Source: Bacillota bacterium (GTDB lineage Bacteria > Bacillota > Clostridia > Acetivibrionales > DTU013). From it: 64,000 bases of DNA. This document shows positions 7,455 through 13,810 of this stretch, in pieces. The stretch lies in the NCBI GenBank assembly GCA_023433505.1, contig JAEZCO010000004.1, positions 1 through 64,000 on the forward strand, read 5' to 3'. Position 1 is the stretch's first letter, and every line of letters begins with the position of its first letter. The position numbers and the translations under genes were made by a program. The notes beneath the pieces were generated by a model. It was not told where the DNA came from, did not search any database, and was given only the letters and a program-made list of their open reading frames with translations.

Positions 7455-8771
7455 ATGGATTTGATGGAAAAATTGAAAATACTTGCTGACAGCGCAAAAT
7501 ATGATGTTTCCTGCGTATCCAGCGGCAGCTCCCGTAAAAACACCCCGGGGGGAATCGGCAGCAGCTTTAGTGCCGGCATTTGCCATAGTTTTTCAAGTGA
7601 CGGGAGATGCATTTCCCTTTTAAAAATCCTTATGTCAAACAGCTGTATCTATGACTGTGCCTATTGTGTGAACAGGTCGTCCAATGATATTCCCCGCAGC
7701 ACCTTTACCCCGGAGGAAATCGTGGAGCTCACCATTAATTTTTACCGGCGGAACTATATTGAAGGGCTTTTTCTGAGTTCGGCCATTGTTTCAAGTCCCG
7801 ACAAGACCATGGAGCTCATCACCAAAATCGTGAAAACGCTGAGGGAAGTGCATAAATTCAACGGCTATATCCATATCAAGGCCATACCGGGCGCCGATTC
7901 CGCCTTGATCCGGGAAGCCGGGACCTATGTGGACCGTATGAGTGTCAACATCGAGCTCCCTACCAGCCAGGGCCTGAAGCTGCTGGCACCCCAAAAAAAC
8001 AAGGAAGCCATTTTGACGCCTATGGGATTCATTCATTCAAAAATTACCGAGAACAAGTCGGACAGGAGCCGGTTCAGGAATGCCCCGCATTTTGTCCCGG
8101 CAGGCCAGAGCACGCAGCTGATTATAGGAGCCACTCCCGACCATGACCGGGAGATACTGAAACTGTCCGAGGGCTTGTATAGGCGATTTGCCATGCGGAG
8201 GGTATTTTTTTCGGCGTATGTGCCTGTTTCAAAGCATCCCGCCCTTCCCCAGCTTGTCAGGCCCCCGCTTCTGAGGGAGCACCGTTTGTATCAGGCGGAT
8301 TGGCTTTTACGGTTTTACGGCTTTAAGGCGGACGAGCTGCTGGACGATGTGCACAGGGATTTTGACACACAGCTGGACCCCAAATGCGACTGGGCCATAC
8401 GGAATTTGCATTTCTTTCCTGTGGAAGTCAATAAAGCCGATTACCTGGTACTGCTGAGAGTACCCGGCATCGGGGTGCGCTCAGCCCAGAGGATCATCAG
8501 CGCCAGGAGGGTCCAGGCGCTGGATTTTCCGGATATCAAAAAGCTTGGGGCAGTATTGAAGCGTGCAAGGTATTTTATTACCTGCAAAGGGAAATACATT
8601 GATAAATTGGAAATGGACGAGGCTTTCATAAGACAGAATCTTCTGGCGGACAGGAGCAGACTCCCTGCCATAGACAGCGGCTTCACACAGCTGACCTTTT
8701 TGCCCCCGCTGCCGATGCTGCAGCTTCCGACCCTGGAGGAAGCCAATGCCAGTCTTACAGGAGAATTATAA
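7455..8771 (+). CDS. radical SAM protein with helix-hairpin-helix, second paralogue (TIGR03916-like)
   Basis: 438 residues, a full-length paralogue of the protein at 1814-3061. CxxxCxxC is at Cys64, Cys68 and Cys71 (CIYDCAYC), and the central IHIKAIPGAD and DRMSVNIELP segments align with the IHAKIMPGAD and DRLSVNIELP segments of the other copy. The helix-hairpin-helix (LLRVPGIGVRSAQRII) is near residue 335. The protein should reductively cleave S-adenosylmethionine at a 4Fe-4S cluster and bind DNA through the hairpin; the modification or lesion handled is unknown. GGGAGG precedes the ATG. Its stop overlaps the start of the DUF4130 gene (TAATG), implying translational coupling. Confidence 0.9.
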   Translation: MDLMEKLKILADSAKYDVSCVSSGSSRKNTPGGIGSSFSAGICHSFSSDGRCISLLKILMSNSCIYDCAYCVNRSSNDIPRSTFTPEEIVELTINFYRRNYIEGLFLSSAIVSSPDKTMELITKIVKTLREVHKFNGYIHIKAIPGADSALIREAGTYVDRMSVNIELPTSQGLKLLAPQKNKEAILTPMGFIHSKITENKSDRSRFRNAPHFVPAGQSTQLIIGATPDHDREILKLSEGLYRRFAMRRVFFSAYVPVSKHPALPQLVRPPLLREHRLYQADWLLRFYGFKADELLDDVHRDFDTQLDPKCDWAIRNLHFFPVEVNKADYLVLLRVPGIGVRSAQRIISARRVQALDFPDIKKLGAVLKRARYFITCKGKYIDKLEMDEAFIRQNLLADRSRLPAIDSGFTQLTFLPPLPMLQLPTLEEANASLTGEL

Positions 8772-9508
8772 TGCTGGTCTATGTTTATGACGGATCTTTT
8801 GAAGGCTTGCTGACGGCCATCCATATAGCTTACTACAGCGGCAGGTTTCCTGACCGCATGGAATGCAGCCATAACCTGCAGCAGAACATACTGGATGAGT
8901 ATGTCCATATAAATACTGAGCCGGAAAAAGCGGAAAAAGTGTATAAATCCATCCGGAACAAGATTTCTGCAGACTCTCTGAGGCAAGTGTATAATGTCTT
9001 CCTCTCTGAAGAAGCTGAAGCCGGCACCTTGGTTTATCATTACCTGCGGTTCGGCTGGAAGGTGGGACCCAAAGTCGACCTGTATCTGACGGACGACAGG
9101 GTGTTCAAGGTTCTTGACATCAGCCGCAGAGTGGAGCATGAGAGGCATAAAATGCTGGGATTCGTAAGGTTCAAGCTTCTGGAGGGAAACATTTACTATG
9201 CCCCCATAAAGCCCGACAATAATCTGGTTGAGCTGCTTGCACCCCATTTTGCAGAGCGCCTGAGCGATCAGAACTGGATCATTCATGATGTGCGGAGAGA
9301 GGTTGCCGCGCTTTTTAACAAAAAGGACTGGTTCGTATCCGAATTCACGCTGAGCCGGCTTCCGGCCGTAACCAGCGAGGAAGCGGATTATCAGAAGCTG
9401 TGGAAAGAGTTTTTCAATACGATAGCAATTCCCAGCAGAAAAAATCCCAGGCTCCAGAGGCAGTTGATGCCCAAACGCTACTGGGAGTATCTAACGGAAA
9501 AATGGTAA
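8771..9508 (+). CDS. DUF4130 / TIGR03915-type DNA metabolism protein
   Basis: 245 residues beginning MLVYVYDGSFEGLLTAI, the diagnostic start of the family always found beside TIGR03916 radical SAM proteins. The central segment (RRVEHERHKMLGFVRF, then YYAPIKPDNNLVELLAPHF) and WIIHDVRREVAALF are conserved family blocks. In some bacteria this family is fused to a uracil-DNA-glycosylase-like domain, which suggests a role in base modification or repair; this copy has no such fusion. The 1-base overlap with the upstream gene supports a two-protein system. Confidence 0.9.
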   Translation: MLVYVYDGSFEGLLTAIHIAYYSGRFPDRMECSHNLQQNILDEYVHINTEPEKAEKVYKSIRNKISADSLRQVYNVFLSEEAEAGTLVYHYLRFGWKVGPKVDLYLTDDRVFKVLDISRRVEHERHKMLGFVRFKLLEGNIYYAPIKPDNNLVELLAPHFAERLSDQNWIIHDVRREVAALFNKKDWFVSEFTLSRLPAVTSEEADYQKLWKEFFNTIAIPSRKNPRLQRQLMPKRYWEYLTEKW

Positions 9509-9551
9509 AAAACCCATCGAATTATTTTTTTGCAGCGTAAGCCTTGATTTA

Positions 9552-9560
9552 TGGTATAAT
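9552..9560 (+). promoter_or_regulatory. extended -10 promoter element for the small-gene cluster
   Basis: TGGTATAAT is a TGn-extended -10 hexamer about 40 bases ahead of the first small start codon. A weak TTGCAG candidate -35 lies 19 bases upstream. It suggests that the cluster at 9600-10046 has its own transcript rather than only read-through from the DUF4130 gene. Confidence 0.5.
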
Positions 9561-9599
9561 GAAAAATATAAATGCATGGATGAAGGTGTAATTTCCCAT

Positions 9600-9689
9600 A
9601 TGAATTTTGAAAATCCAGTCGTTGAGACGGTCTTTCAGAAGCAGGGGAAGTCATATTTTCAGTGTCCACGAGTCAATTGCTGTAACTAA
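9600..9689 (+). CDS. 29-residue peptide, first member of overlapping small-gene cluster
   Basis: An ATG preceded by GAAGGTG at about 11 bases opens a 29-codon frame. The peptide contains FQKQGKSYFQCP and a Cys-rich end (CPRVNCCN). Its TAA overlaps the ATG of the next gene by one base, the arrangement used in translational coupling. A closely similar DNA segment (TTTCAGAA, GGGGAAGT, CAGT in the same order) recurs at about 10008-10042 with a one-base length difference. The function is unknown; it could also be an upstream fragment of a frameshifted longer gene. Confidence 0.4.
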   Translation: MNFENPVVETVFQKQGKSYFQCPRVNCCN

Positions 9690-9937
9690 TGGACAGGAAA
9701 GAAGGGTTTGATTTGTATTCCAGGAATGAAGACTTTTACGACGGTGAGGGCTGTTTAAGGAAGCCGGGTGAGAGTTTTTACGACGGAGAAGGCATATTGA
9801 GAGAGCCTGGTGAGGACTATTTTGATTACCAGGGCTATCTGAGAAGCCCCAGCGAGGCTTTTATCGATAGCCAGGGCTTTGTCCGGAATAGTGGAGAATG
9901 CTTTTTTGACAGCAAGGATATATTGCGTGAAGGATAA
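9689..9937 (+). CDS. tandem 14-residue repeat protein
   Basis: 82 residues, almost entirely five tandem copies of a 14-residue unit with consensus FYDGEGxLRxPGES, starting near residue 16. The aromatic-Asp pair, Gly, Leu-Arg and Ser/Pro-Gly/Ser-Glu positions are kept, while others drift (YFDYQGYLRSPSEA, FIDSQGFVRNSGEC). The last unit is truncated. It is acidic with no signal peptide or membrane segment. It is a solenoid-like or disordered repeat that I cannot assign to a named family. The ATG has no strong ribosome binding site of its own, consistent with coupling to the 29-residue frame it overlaps. Confidence 0.6.
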   Translation: MDRKEGFDLYSRNEDFYDGEGCLRKPGESFYDGEGILREPGEDYFDYQGYLRSPSEAFIDSQGFVRNSGECFFDSKDILREG

Positions 9938-10046
9938 AACTAAATACGGATACAAATATAGCTTTTCGTATAGATTTCTAAAAATGCAGTCCTGCAGCGC
10001 CGGCATTTTCAGAAAAACGGGGAAGTACTATTTGCAGTACGCCTAA
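9927..10046 (+). CDS. 39-residue peptide overlapping the repeat-protein gene
   Basis: A GTG start, with AAGGATA at six bases, lies inside the end of the repeat-protein gene and opens a 39-codon frame rich in Lys and Tyr. Its end, IFRKTGKYYLQYA, resembles VFQKQGKSYFQCP from the 29-residue peptide at the head of the cluster. The overlap and this resemblance are the only evidence for translation. Alternatively it is a decayed duplicate of the first frame. Confidence 0.3.
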   Translation: MKDKTKYGYKYSFSYRFLKMQSCSAGIFRKTGKYYLQYA

Positions 10047-10089
10047 ATAGAATTCCACAGTTTCTGAGAATTATCAAGGATCGTATCCT

Positions 10090-10148
10090 GTCATTCCGAA
10101 CGCAGTGAAGAATCTTTGCCAAGATCCTTCGTTGCGCTCAGAGATGAC
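10090..10148. repeat. interspersed palindrome (GTCATTCCGAACGCAG type)
   Basis: GTCATTCCGAACGCAGTGAA pairs imperfectly with TTCGTTGCGCTCAGAGATGAC across a short spacer, with an AAGAATCT/AAGATC inner part. It is one of at least four copies of this repeat type in the window (15647, 59965, 60223). Such elements are common extragenic palindromes in many bacterial genomes. Here it lies between two convergent units and may double as a transcript end. Confidence 0.7.
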
Positions 10149-10178
10149 CTTTTTGATGCTTTACTCATTTTTAAAAGC

Positions 10179-11117
10179 TCAAAACATTTTCCGTTTTGCA
10201 AGTACTAAAACGGAAGCACCGGAGATGACAGTAACAAATCCAAAAATGATAGCAAATGCATGGGGGTAATTTTCAAAGCCAAAGGGCAAATGGACGTTCA
10301 TTCCGAAGAAGCTGGATACCATGGTGGGTATGGCCATGACGATGGTAACCGACGTCAGGAATTTCATCACGATATTCAGGTTGTTGGAAATCACGGAAGC
10401 ATAGGCATCCATGGTCCCTGTCAAAATACTGCTGTAAATGTTGGCCATTTCAATGGCCTGCTTGTTTTCTACGATGACATCCTCCAGCAGGTCCAGGTCG
10501 TCTTCGTACTTTTTCAGCATATCCAGCTTGAGCATTTTTTCCAAAACGATTTCATTGGCTTTCAGGGATGTTGAAAAGTAGACAAGGGACTTCTCAAGCT
10601 TTAAAAGCTGAATCAATTCCTTGTTTTTCAAGGACCTGTGCAGATCATTTTCAATCCTGCTGCTGGCTTTGTCAATATACTTGAGGTATTGCAGGTATTG
10701 GGCGGCATTTTTATACAGGATCTGCAGGACAAACCGGTTTTTGAACTGCGTATAGAAGGCCTTGATCCTTTTTTTCTCAAAATCCTTGATCACTGTATTT
10801 TCTTTCAAACATACGGTGATGATCTGTTCCTTCAATAATATGATGCCAAGCGGAATTGTCGCATAAAGATTGGTATTCCCGTCTTTGTCAATAACCGGAA
10901 CGTCAACGATAATCAATATTTGACCGTTATCATGTTCAATACGCGCACGTTCTTCTTCGTCAAGCGCGGCCCGCACGTATTCGGACTCTGCGCCCAGCTC
11001 CGTGCAGATTCTTTGAATTTCCTCTTCATTGGGATTGACCAGGCTTACCCAAACACCTTCTTCAAGGTTGTCAAGATGCGTAAGCTCGTCATTTGTCGTC
11101 TTAAATATCTGAAGCAT
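10179..11117 (-). CDS. corA: CorA-family magnesium/divalent cation transporter
   Basis: 312 residues: a large N-terminal cytoplasmic domain with long charged helices, then two C-terminal membrane segments. The first ends in the signature GMN (FFGMNVHLPFGF), which forms the pore mouth, and the second runs to a short basic tail. CorA proteins are pentameric channels for Mg2+ (sometimes Co2+ or Ni2+). GAGGGTGAG precedes the ATG. An M-box riboswitch, terminator and leader ORF lie directly upstream on the same strand, which strongly supports Mg2+ as the physiological substrate. Confidence 0.93.
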   Translation of the reverse strand: MLQIFKTTNDELTHLDNLEEGVWVSLVNPNEEEIQRICTELGAESEYVRAALDEEERARIEHDNGQILIIVDVPVIDKDGNTNLYATIPLGIILLKEQIITVCLKENTVIKDFEKKRIKAFYTQFKNRFVLQILYKNAAQYLQYLKYIDKASSRIENDLHRSLKNKELIQLLKLEKSLVYFSTSLKANEIVLEKMLKLDMLKKYEDDLDLLEDVIVENKQAIEMANIYSSILTGTMDAYASVISNNLNIVMKFLTSVTIVMAIPTMVSSFFGMNVHLPFGFENYPHAFAIIFGFVTVISGASVLVLAKRKMF

Positions 11118-11166
11118 TCAACTCACCCTCTCATTAATATTTCTTTAAAGGATGAATTCTATTAGC

Positions 11167-11268
11167 CTATTCCTCAAGAGGATGCAGCAGGTTTGAGGCG
11201 GCAGGATAAAAGAACCCATCGACTGGTAAATATGCTGGTCTATGATAATTACCAGGGTCACTATCCAA
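11167..11268 (-). CDS. 33-residue leader ORF between the M-box and corA
   Basis: A TTG start with a very strong ribosome binding site (GGAGGTGG, five bases away) opens 33 codons ending 49 bases before corA. The peptide begins Met-Asp-Ser-Asp-Pro and has prolines at 5, 11, 15, 22 and 30, with no hydrophobic stretch long enough to span a membrane. CATCCTCT near its 3' end (11177-11184) can pair over eight bases, one of them G-U, with AGAGGGTG of the corA ribosome binding site (11124-11131). It therefore looks like a regulatory leader peptide. The acidic/proline N terminus recalls the enterobacterial MgtL leader peptide, by analogy only. Confidence 0.55.
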   Translation of the reverse strand: MDSDPGNYHRPAYLPVDGFFYPAASNLLHPLEE

Positions 11269-11326
11269 GATACCACCTCCAATAATCTCAGTTTATGCGA
11301 AAACCGATGCTTTCGCCATCAAAATC

Positions 11327-11361
11327 TAAAAAACCCCTTCACATAACAAGTGAAGGGGTCT
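11327..11361 (-). terminator. M-box expression-platform terminator
   Basis: CCCCTTCAC and GTGAAGGGG form a strong stem with a seven-base loop, followed on the minus strand by TTTTTTAG. It lies about 35 bases after the aptamer and before the leader ORF, the position expected for Mg2+-induced transcription termination. Confidence 0.9.
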
Positions 11362-11393
11362 ACCTGCAACCCGACGTATCCCGCCCTCACTCG

Positions 11394-11545
11394 TTGAGTT
11401 TTAGCACTGTACGGCTTTGGAATGCTTTCATCCAGCTGCATTAAGTAAAACCTTATTCCGGTAGTACCTGTTAACCCCTGGGCATCTCTCGATGGGGCAG
11501 GGCAGCAGCGTGTATCCGTATAGTAACCTCACCTAACAAGGCTAT
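11394..11545 (-). ncRNA. M-box (ykoK) magnesium riboswitch aptamer
   Basis: On the minus strand the conserved blocks appear in order: TTAGGTGAGG, ATACACGCTGCTGCCC, GGTTAACAGGTA, TTAATGCAGCTGG, and CCGTACAGTGCTAAAACTC. These are the invariant parts of the M-box aptamer, which folds compactly when Mg2+ is abundant. An intrinsic terminator follows, so high Mg2+ should stop transcription before the corA gene. The promoter is directly upstream at 11559-11587. Confidence 0.95.
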
Positions 11546-11558
11546 TTAATTCTTCTTT

Positions 11559-11587
11559 ATTATACTCCTTGATTTATTCCTTTTCAA
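11559..11587 (-). promoter_or_regulatory. sigma-A promoter of the M-box/corA unit
   Basis: On the minus strand TTGAAA and TATAAT are separated by exactly 17 bases, with the M-box aptamer starting about 14 bases after the -10 element. Confidence 0.8.
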
Positions 11588-11769
11588 CATAAATTTACTC
11601 AAAAATGATTAATTTTAAGCAAAATATGCCGAATTGGATTTTTATTGGCATTTAAGTCAGATTAAAGGCGTATAACTTTGATTTGTTAAGGAATACTTTG
11701 ATAATTGGCATTCGAATTCCTTTGCAAGGATGTCATTTTTCCAATTTACAATTATTCAAAACTTTCCTA

Positions 11770-11799
11770 TTGACGTAACGATAATTTATCTGCTACAAT
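11770..11799 (+). promoter_or_regulatory. promoter of the tRNA cluster
   Basis: TTGACG and TACAAT are separated by 18 bases and lie 37 bases before the tRNA-Met 5' end, as expected for a stable RNA promoter. Confidence 0.75.
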
Positions 11800-11835
11800 A
11801 GTAAAGCGCGTTAAACATGATTGGCGCGAATATTT

Positions 11836-11912
11836 GGCGGCGTAGCTCAGTTGGCTAGAGCATGCGGTTCATACCCGCAGTGTCGTTGGTTCAAATCCGA
11901 CCGCCGCTACCA
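11836..11912 (+). tRNA. tRNA-Met (CAT), elongator
   Basis: 77 bases with an encoded CCA. The GGCGGCG/CGCCGCT acceptor stem, the TAGCTCAGTTGG D arm, a five-pair anticodon stem around TTCATAC and the GGTTCAAATCC T arm are all intact. The acceptor and anticodon stems match the Bacillus-type elongator tRNA-Met rather than the initiator, which would have a C1-A72 mismatch and a GGG/CCC anticodon stem. Confidence 0.95.
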
Positions 11913-12004
11913 AAGCAGAGCTTGTTACGCAAGCTCTGTATAATGTAAAGCTCGTTCACGGGCTTTGTATAAAGCAGAGAGGTAATAGCTGTCTCTGCAA
12001 CCAA

Positions 12005-12079
12005 GGCCCATTGGTCAAGCGGTTAAGACACCGCCCTTTCACGGCGGCTACAGGCGTTCGAATCCCCTATGGGTCACCA
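12005..12079 (+). tRNA. tRNA-Glu (TTC)
   Basis: 75 bases with encoded CCA. The acceptor stem is GGCCCAT/ATGGGTC, the anticodon loop CTTTCAC gives anticodon TTC, and the T arm contains GTTCGAATC. It is second in a three-tRNA operon; the spacer before it contains a CAGAGCTTG/CAAGCTCTG hairpin that may help processing. Confidence 0.95.
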
Positions 12080-12093
12080 TTTGTTTTAAAAAC

Positions 12094-12169
12094 GGGAGCT
12101 TAGCTCAGCTGGGGGAGCACCTGCCTTACAAGCAGGGGGTCATAGGTTCGAGCCCTATAGTTCCCACCA
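12094..12169 (+). tRNA. tRNA-Val (TAC)
   Basis: 76 bases with encoded CCA. The acceptor stem is GGGAGCT/AGTTCCC, the D arm TAGCTCAGCTGGG, the anticodon loop CTTACAA (anticodon TAC), and the T arm AGGTTCGAGCCCT. It is the last gene of the tRNA operon and is followed at once by a terminator. Confidence 0.95.
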
Positions 12170-12171
12170 AG

Positions 12172-12211
12172 AAAAAGGGTTTCAAGATTTTAAAATCTTG
12201 AAACCTTTTTT
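12172..12211 (+). terminator. terminator of the tRNA operon
   Basis: GGTTTCAAGATTTT and AAAATCTTGAAACC form a long perfect stem flanked by A and T runs. It follows tRNA-Val directly and could work in both directions, but the convergent PPK2 gene ends about 100 bases beyond. Confidence 0.9.
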
Positions 12212-12307
12212 CTTGTAAAAACAAGCAAACCGGTATCACAAATTTCACCGACAAGGCCGCAAAGAAACGGCAAAGTAATTTTTGAGGCATTTCTTCCGTA
12301 TTATCCC

Positions 12308-13171
12308 TCACACTTCCTCTGTGAGCGCCTTTTTGTACTCGTCAAGCAGCTTTAACTGCGCCTGGGTTACAGTGGGATATCTCAGCTTCAGGTTTTTGAG
12401 GGTTTGGATGATGATTTCGGAAATAACAAGCCGCGAATACCATTTTTTGTCCGAAGGCACCACATACCAGGGAGAATGCTTCGTACTGGTTTCTTTTAAC
12501 GCATCGGAATAGCACGACTGGTATTGATCCCAGAAAGCCCTTTCCTTTATGTCCGCATCGGAAATTTTCCAGTTCTTCGACTTGTTTTCGATGCGCTCCA
12601 TCAGTCTTTTCTTTTGTTCATCCTTCGAAATGTGAAGAAAAATTTTTACCGGGATAATTCCATTTTCAAAAAGGTATTTCTCATAGTTTCTTATCTGATG
12701 ATAACGCTCCTGCCATATATTTTCAGTGATCCTGTCCTTGGGCAGCTTTTGTGTGCCGATCAGGTCATGGACTCTGACCACCAGCACCTCTTCATACCAG
12801 GAACGGTTGAATATGCCGATACAGCCTCTCTCGGGGAGCCTTTTGGAAGCCCGCCAGAGATAATCGTGGTCCAGCTCTTCAACGGACGGCTGCTTAAAGC
12901 TGCTGACCTGTGTCGCCTGAGGATTCAAGCCGGTCATTACATGCCGGATGGCGCCGTCCTTACCTGCGGTGTCCATGCCCTGGAACAGGATCAGCAGGGC
13001 GTATTTGTCCTGTGCGTAGAGTTTTTCCTGCTGCTCGGCCATAAGTAAAACATTGGCGGCAAGGGATTCCTCCGCTTTTTCCTTTGACTTGAACTTTCCC
13101 GTAGAATCGGTTTTGATTTCAGACAGATCGCATTTTCCTTCCTCCGGTACGATAAACCTTGAAATATCCAT
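12308..13171 (-). CDS. PPK2-family polyphosphate kinase/polyphosphate:nucleotide phosphotransferase
   Basis: 287 residues. The P-loop GMDTAGKDGAIRHVM (near residue 65), the lid motif NRSWYEEVLVVRVH (near 122) and the QIRNYEKYL segment identify a one-domain PPK2. These cytoplasmic enzymes move phosphate between polyphosphate and nucleoside mono- or diphosphates; the sequence is closest in style to the TIGR03709 group, which favours AMP or ADP phosphorylation. The direction and nucleotide cannot be fixed by eye. AGGAGGACCACG precedes the ATG. The structured repeat copy B begins 16 bases upstream of the gene and may separate it from its original promoter. Confidence 0.92.
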   Translation of the reverse strand: MDISRFIVPEEGKCDLSEIKTDSTGKFKSKEKAEESLAANVLLMAEQQEKLYAQDKYALLILFQGMDTAGKDGAIRHVMTGLNPQATQVSSFKQPSVEELDHDYLWRASKRLPERGCIGIFNRSWYEEVLVVRVHDLIGTQKLPKDRITENIWQERYHQIRNYEKYLFENGIIPVKIFLHISKDEQKKRLMERIENKSKNWKISDADIKERAFWDQYQSCYSDALKETSTKHSPWYVVPSDKKWYSRLVISEIIIQTLKNLKLRYPTVTQAQLKLLDEYKKALTEEV

Positions 13172-13186
13172 CGTGGTCCTCCTTTT

Positions 13187-13338
13187 TATAACGACCTAAT
13201 TCAAAGAAAATTTGTCGGTTATAGCCAAATTTCCTTACCGCAGAGGAGTTTCAACGAGGCGGAGATATGCTCACCGCCTGAAACCCAATTCGGTACCTGC
13301 CACCTTGAGGTGGGGGATATTTTTGTCGTCTCGTTATA
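13187..13338 (+). repeat. structured mobile-element-like repeat, copy B (TATAACGA ends)
   Basis: 152 bp bounded by TATAACGA and TCGTTATA, an inverted copy of the element at 5295-5472. It retains the CCACCTTGAGGTGG hairpin, the CAGGCGG/CCGCC-type hairpin and the shared TTTGTCGGTTATAGCC and GGAGTTTCAACGAGGC segments. It lacks about 21 bases present in copy A. TTTT flanks both ends here, which may be chance in AT-rich DNA. Confidence 0.75.
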
Positions 13339-13520
13339 TTTTATATCTTTGAATATATTCCTTTTTTTCACAAAAATAAACCCTCAATTTTTATTTTCGA
13401 TACGAGAATAAAAAATTCGGGAGAGTAAAATTTTTACGGTTTCAGAAGAATAGAAACGGCGCTTGATTTCTGATACTTTTTTATAAAAATGAAGTATAAT
13501 GAGATAAGACGACTGAGGGG

Positions 13521-13760
13521 GTGGGTAATATATATCTTTTTGAGTTGACGCAAATGATTCAATTTCTCATTGTGCTATTTATTGCCATCTTTCTGGTCTA
13601 TGGCATTTGTCGCAATTTCCGGTTACCCGGAATTTTTATAAAGCGCACCAGGGAAAGAAACACTTTCAGGCTGGCTATTCTTTACATGCAGAGCCTTTAT
13701 TCCGCTGATATCCTGTCTTTTCATAAATACAGGATATGGATGATCTATCGAATTCCTTAA
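13521..13760 (+). CDS. possible small membrane protein
   Basis: The frame encodes one clear membrane helix (IQFLIVLFIAIFLVYGI) followed by a basic, Arg-rich tail. A TATAAT box at 13495 and GAGGGGGTG just before 13521 suggest transcription and ribosome loading, but the start codon is uncertain: the GTG overlaps the putative ribosome site, a TTG at 13545 and an ATG at 13554 are alternatives. It lies 50 bases upstream of the MutS-like gene and could be its leader or partner. Confidence 0.35.
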   Translation: MGNIYLFELTQMIQFLIVLFIAIFLVYGICRNFRLPGIFIKRTRERNTFRLAILYMQSLYSADILSFHKYRIWMIYRIP

Positions 13761-13810
13761 TAGCATTAATATTCGGTGTCTTGGACTACGATTAAAGGAG
13801 ATGTGAGCAT

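Noticed and set aside
8441..9286. 281-codon minus-strand frame
   Set aside because: Lies antisense to the radical SAM and DUF4130 genes, both with strong family matches; its protein has no recognisable domain.
12126..12311. 61-codon minus-strand frame containing GLEPMTPC
   Set aside because: It is the antisense of tRNA-Val; such frames with GLEP or GFEP arise from the T-arm sequence.
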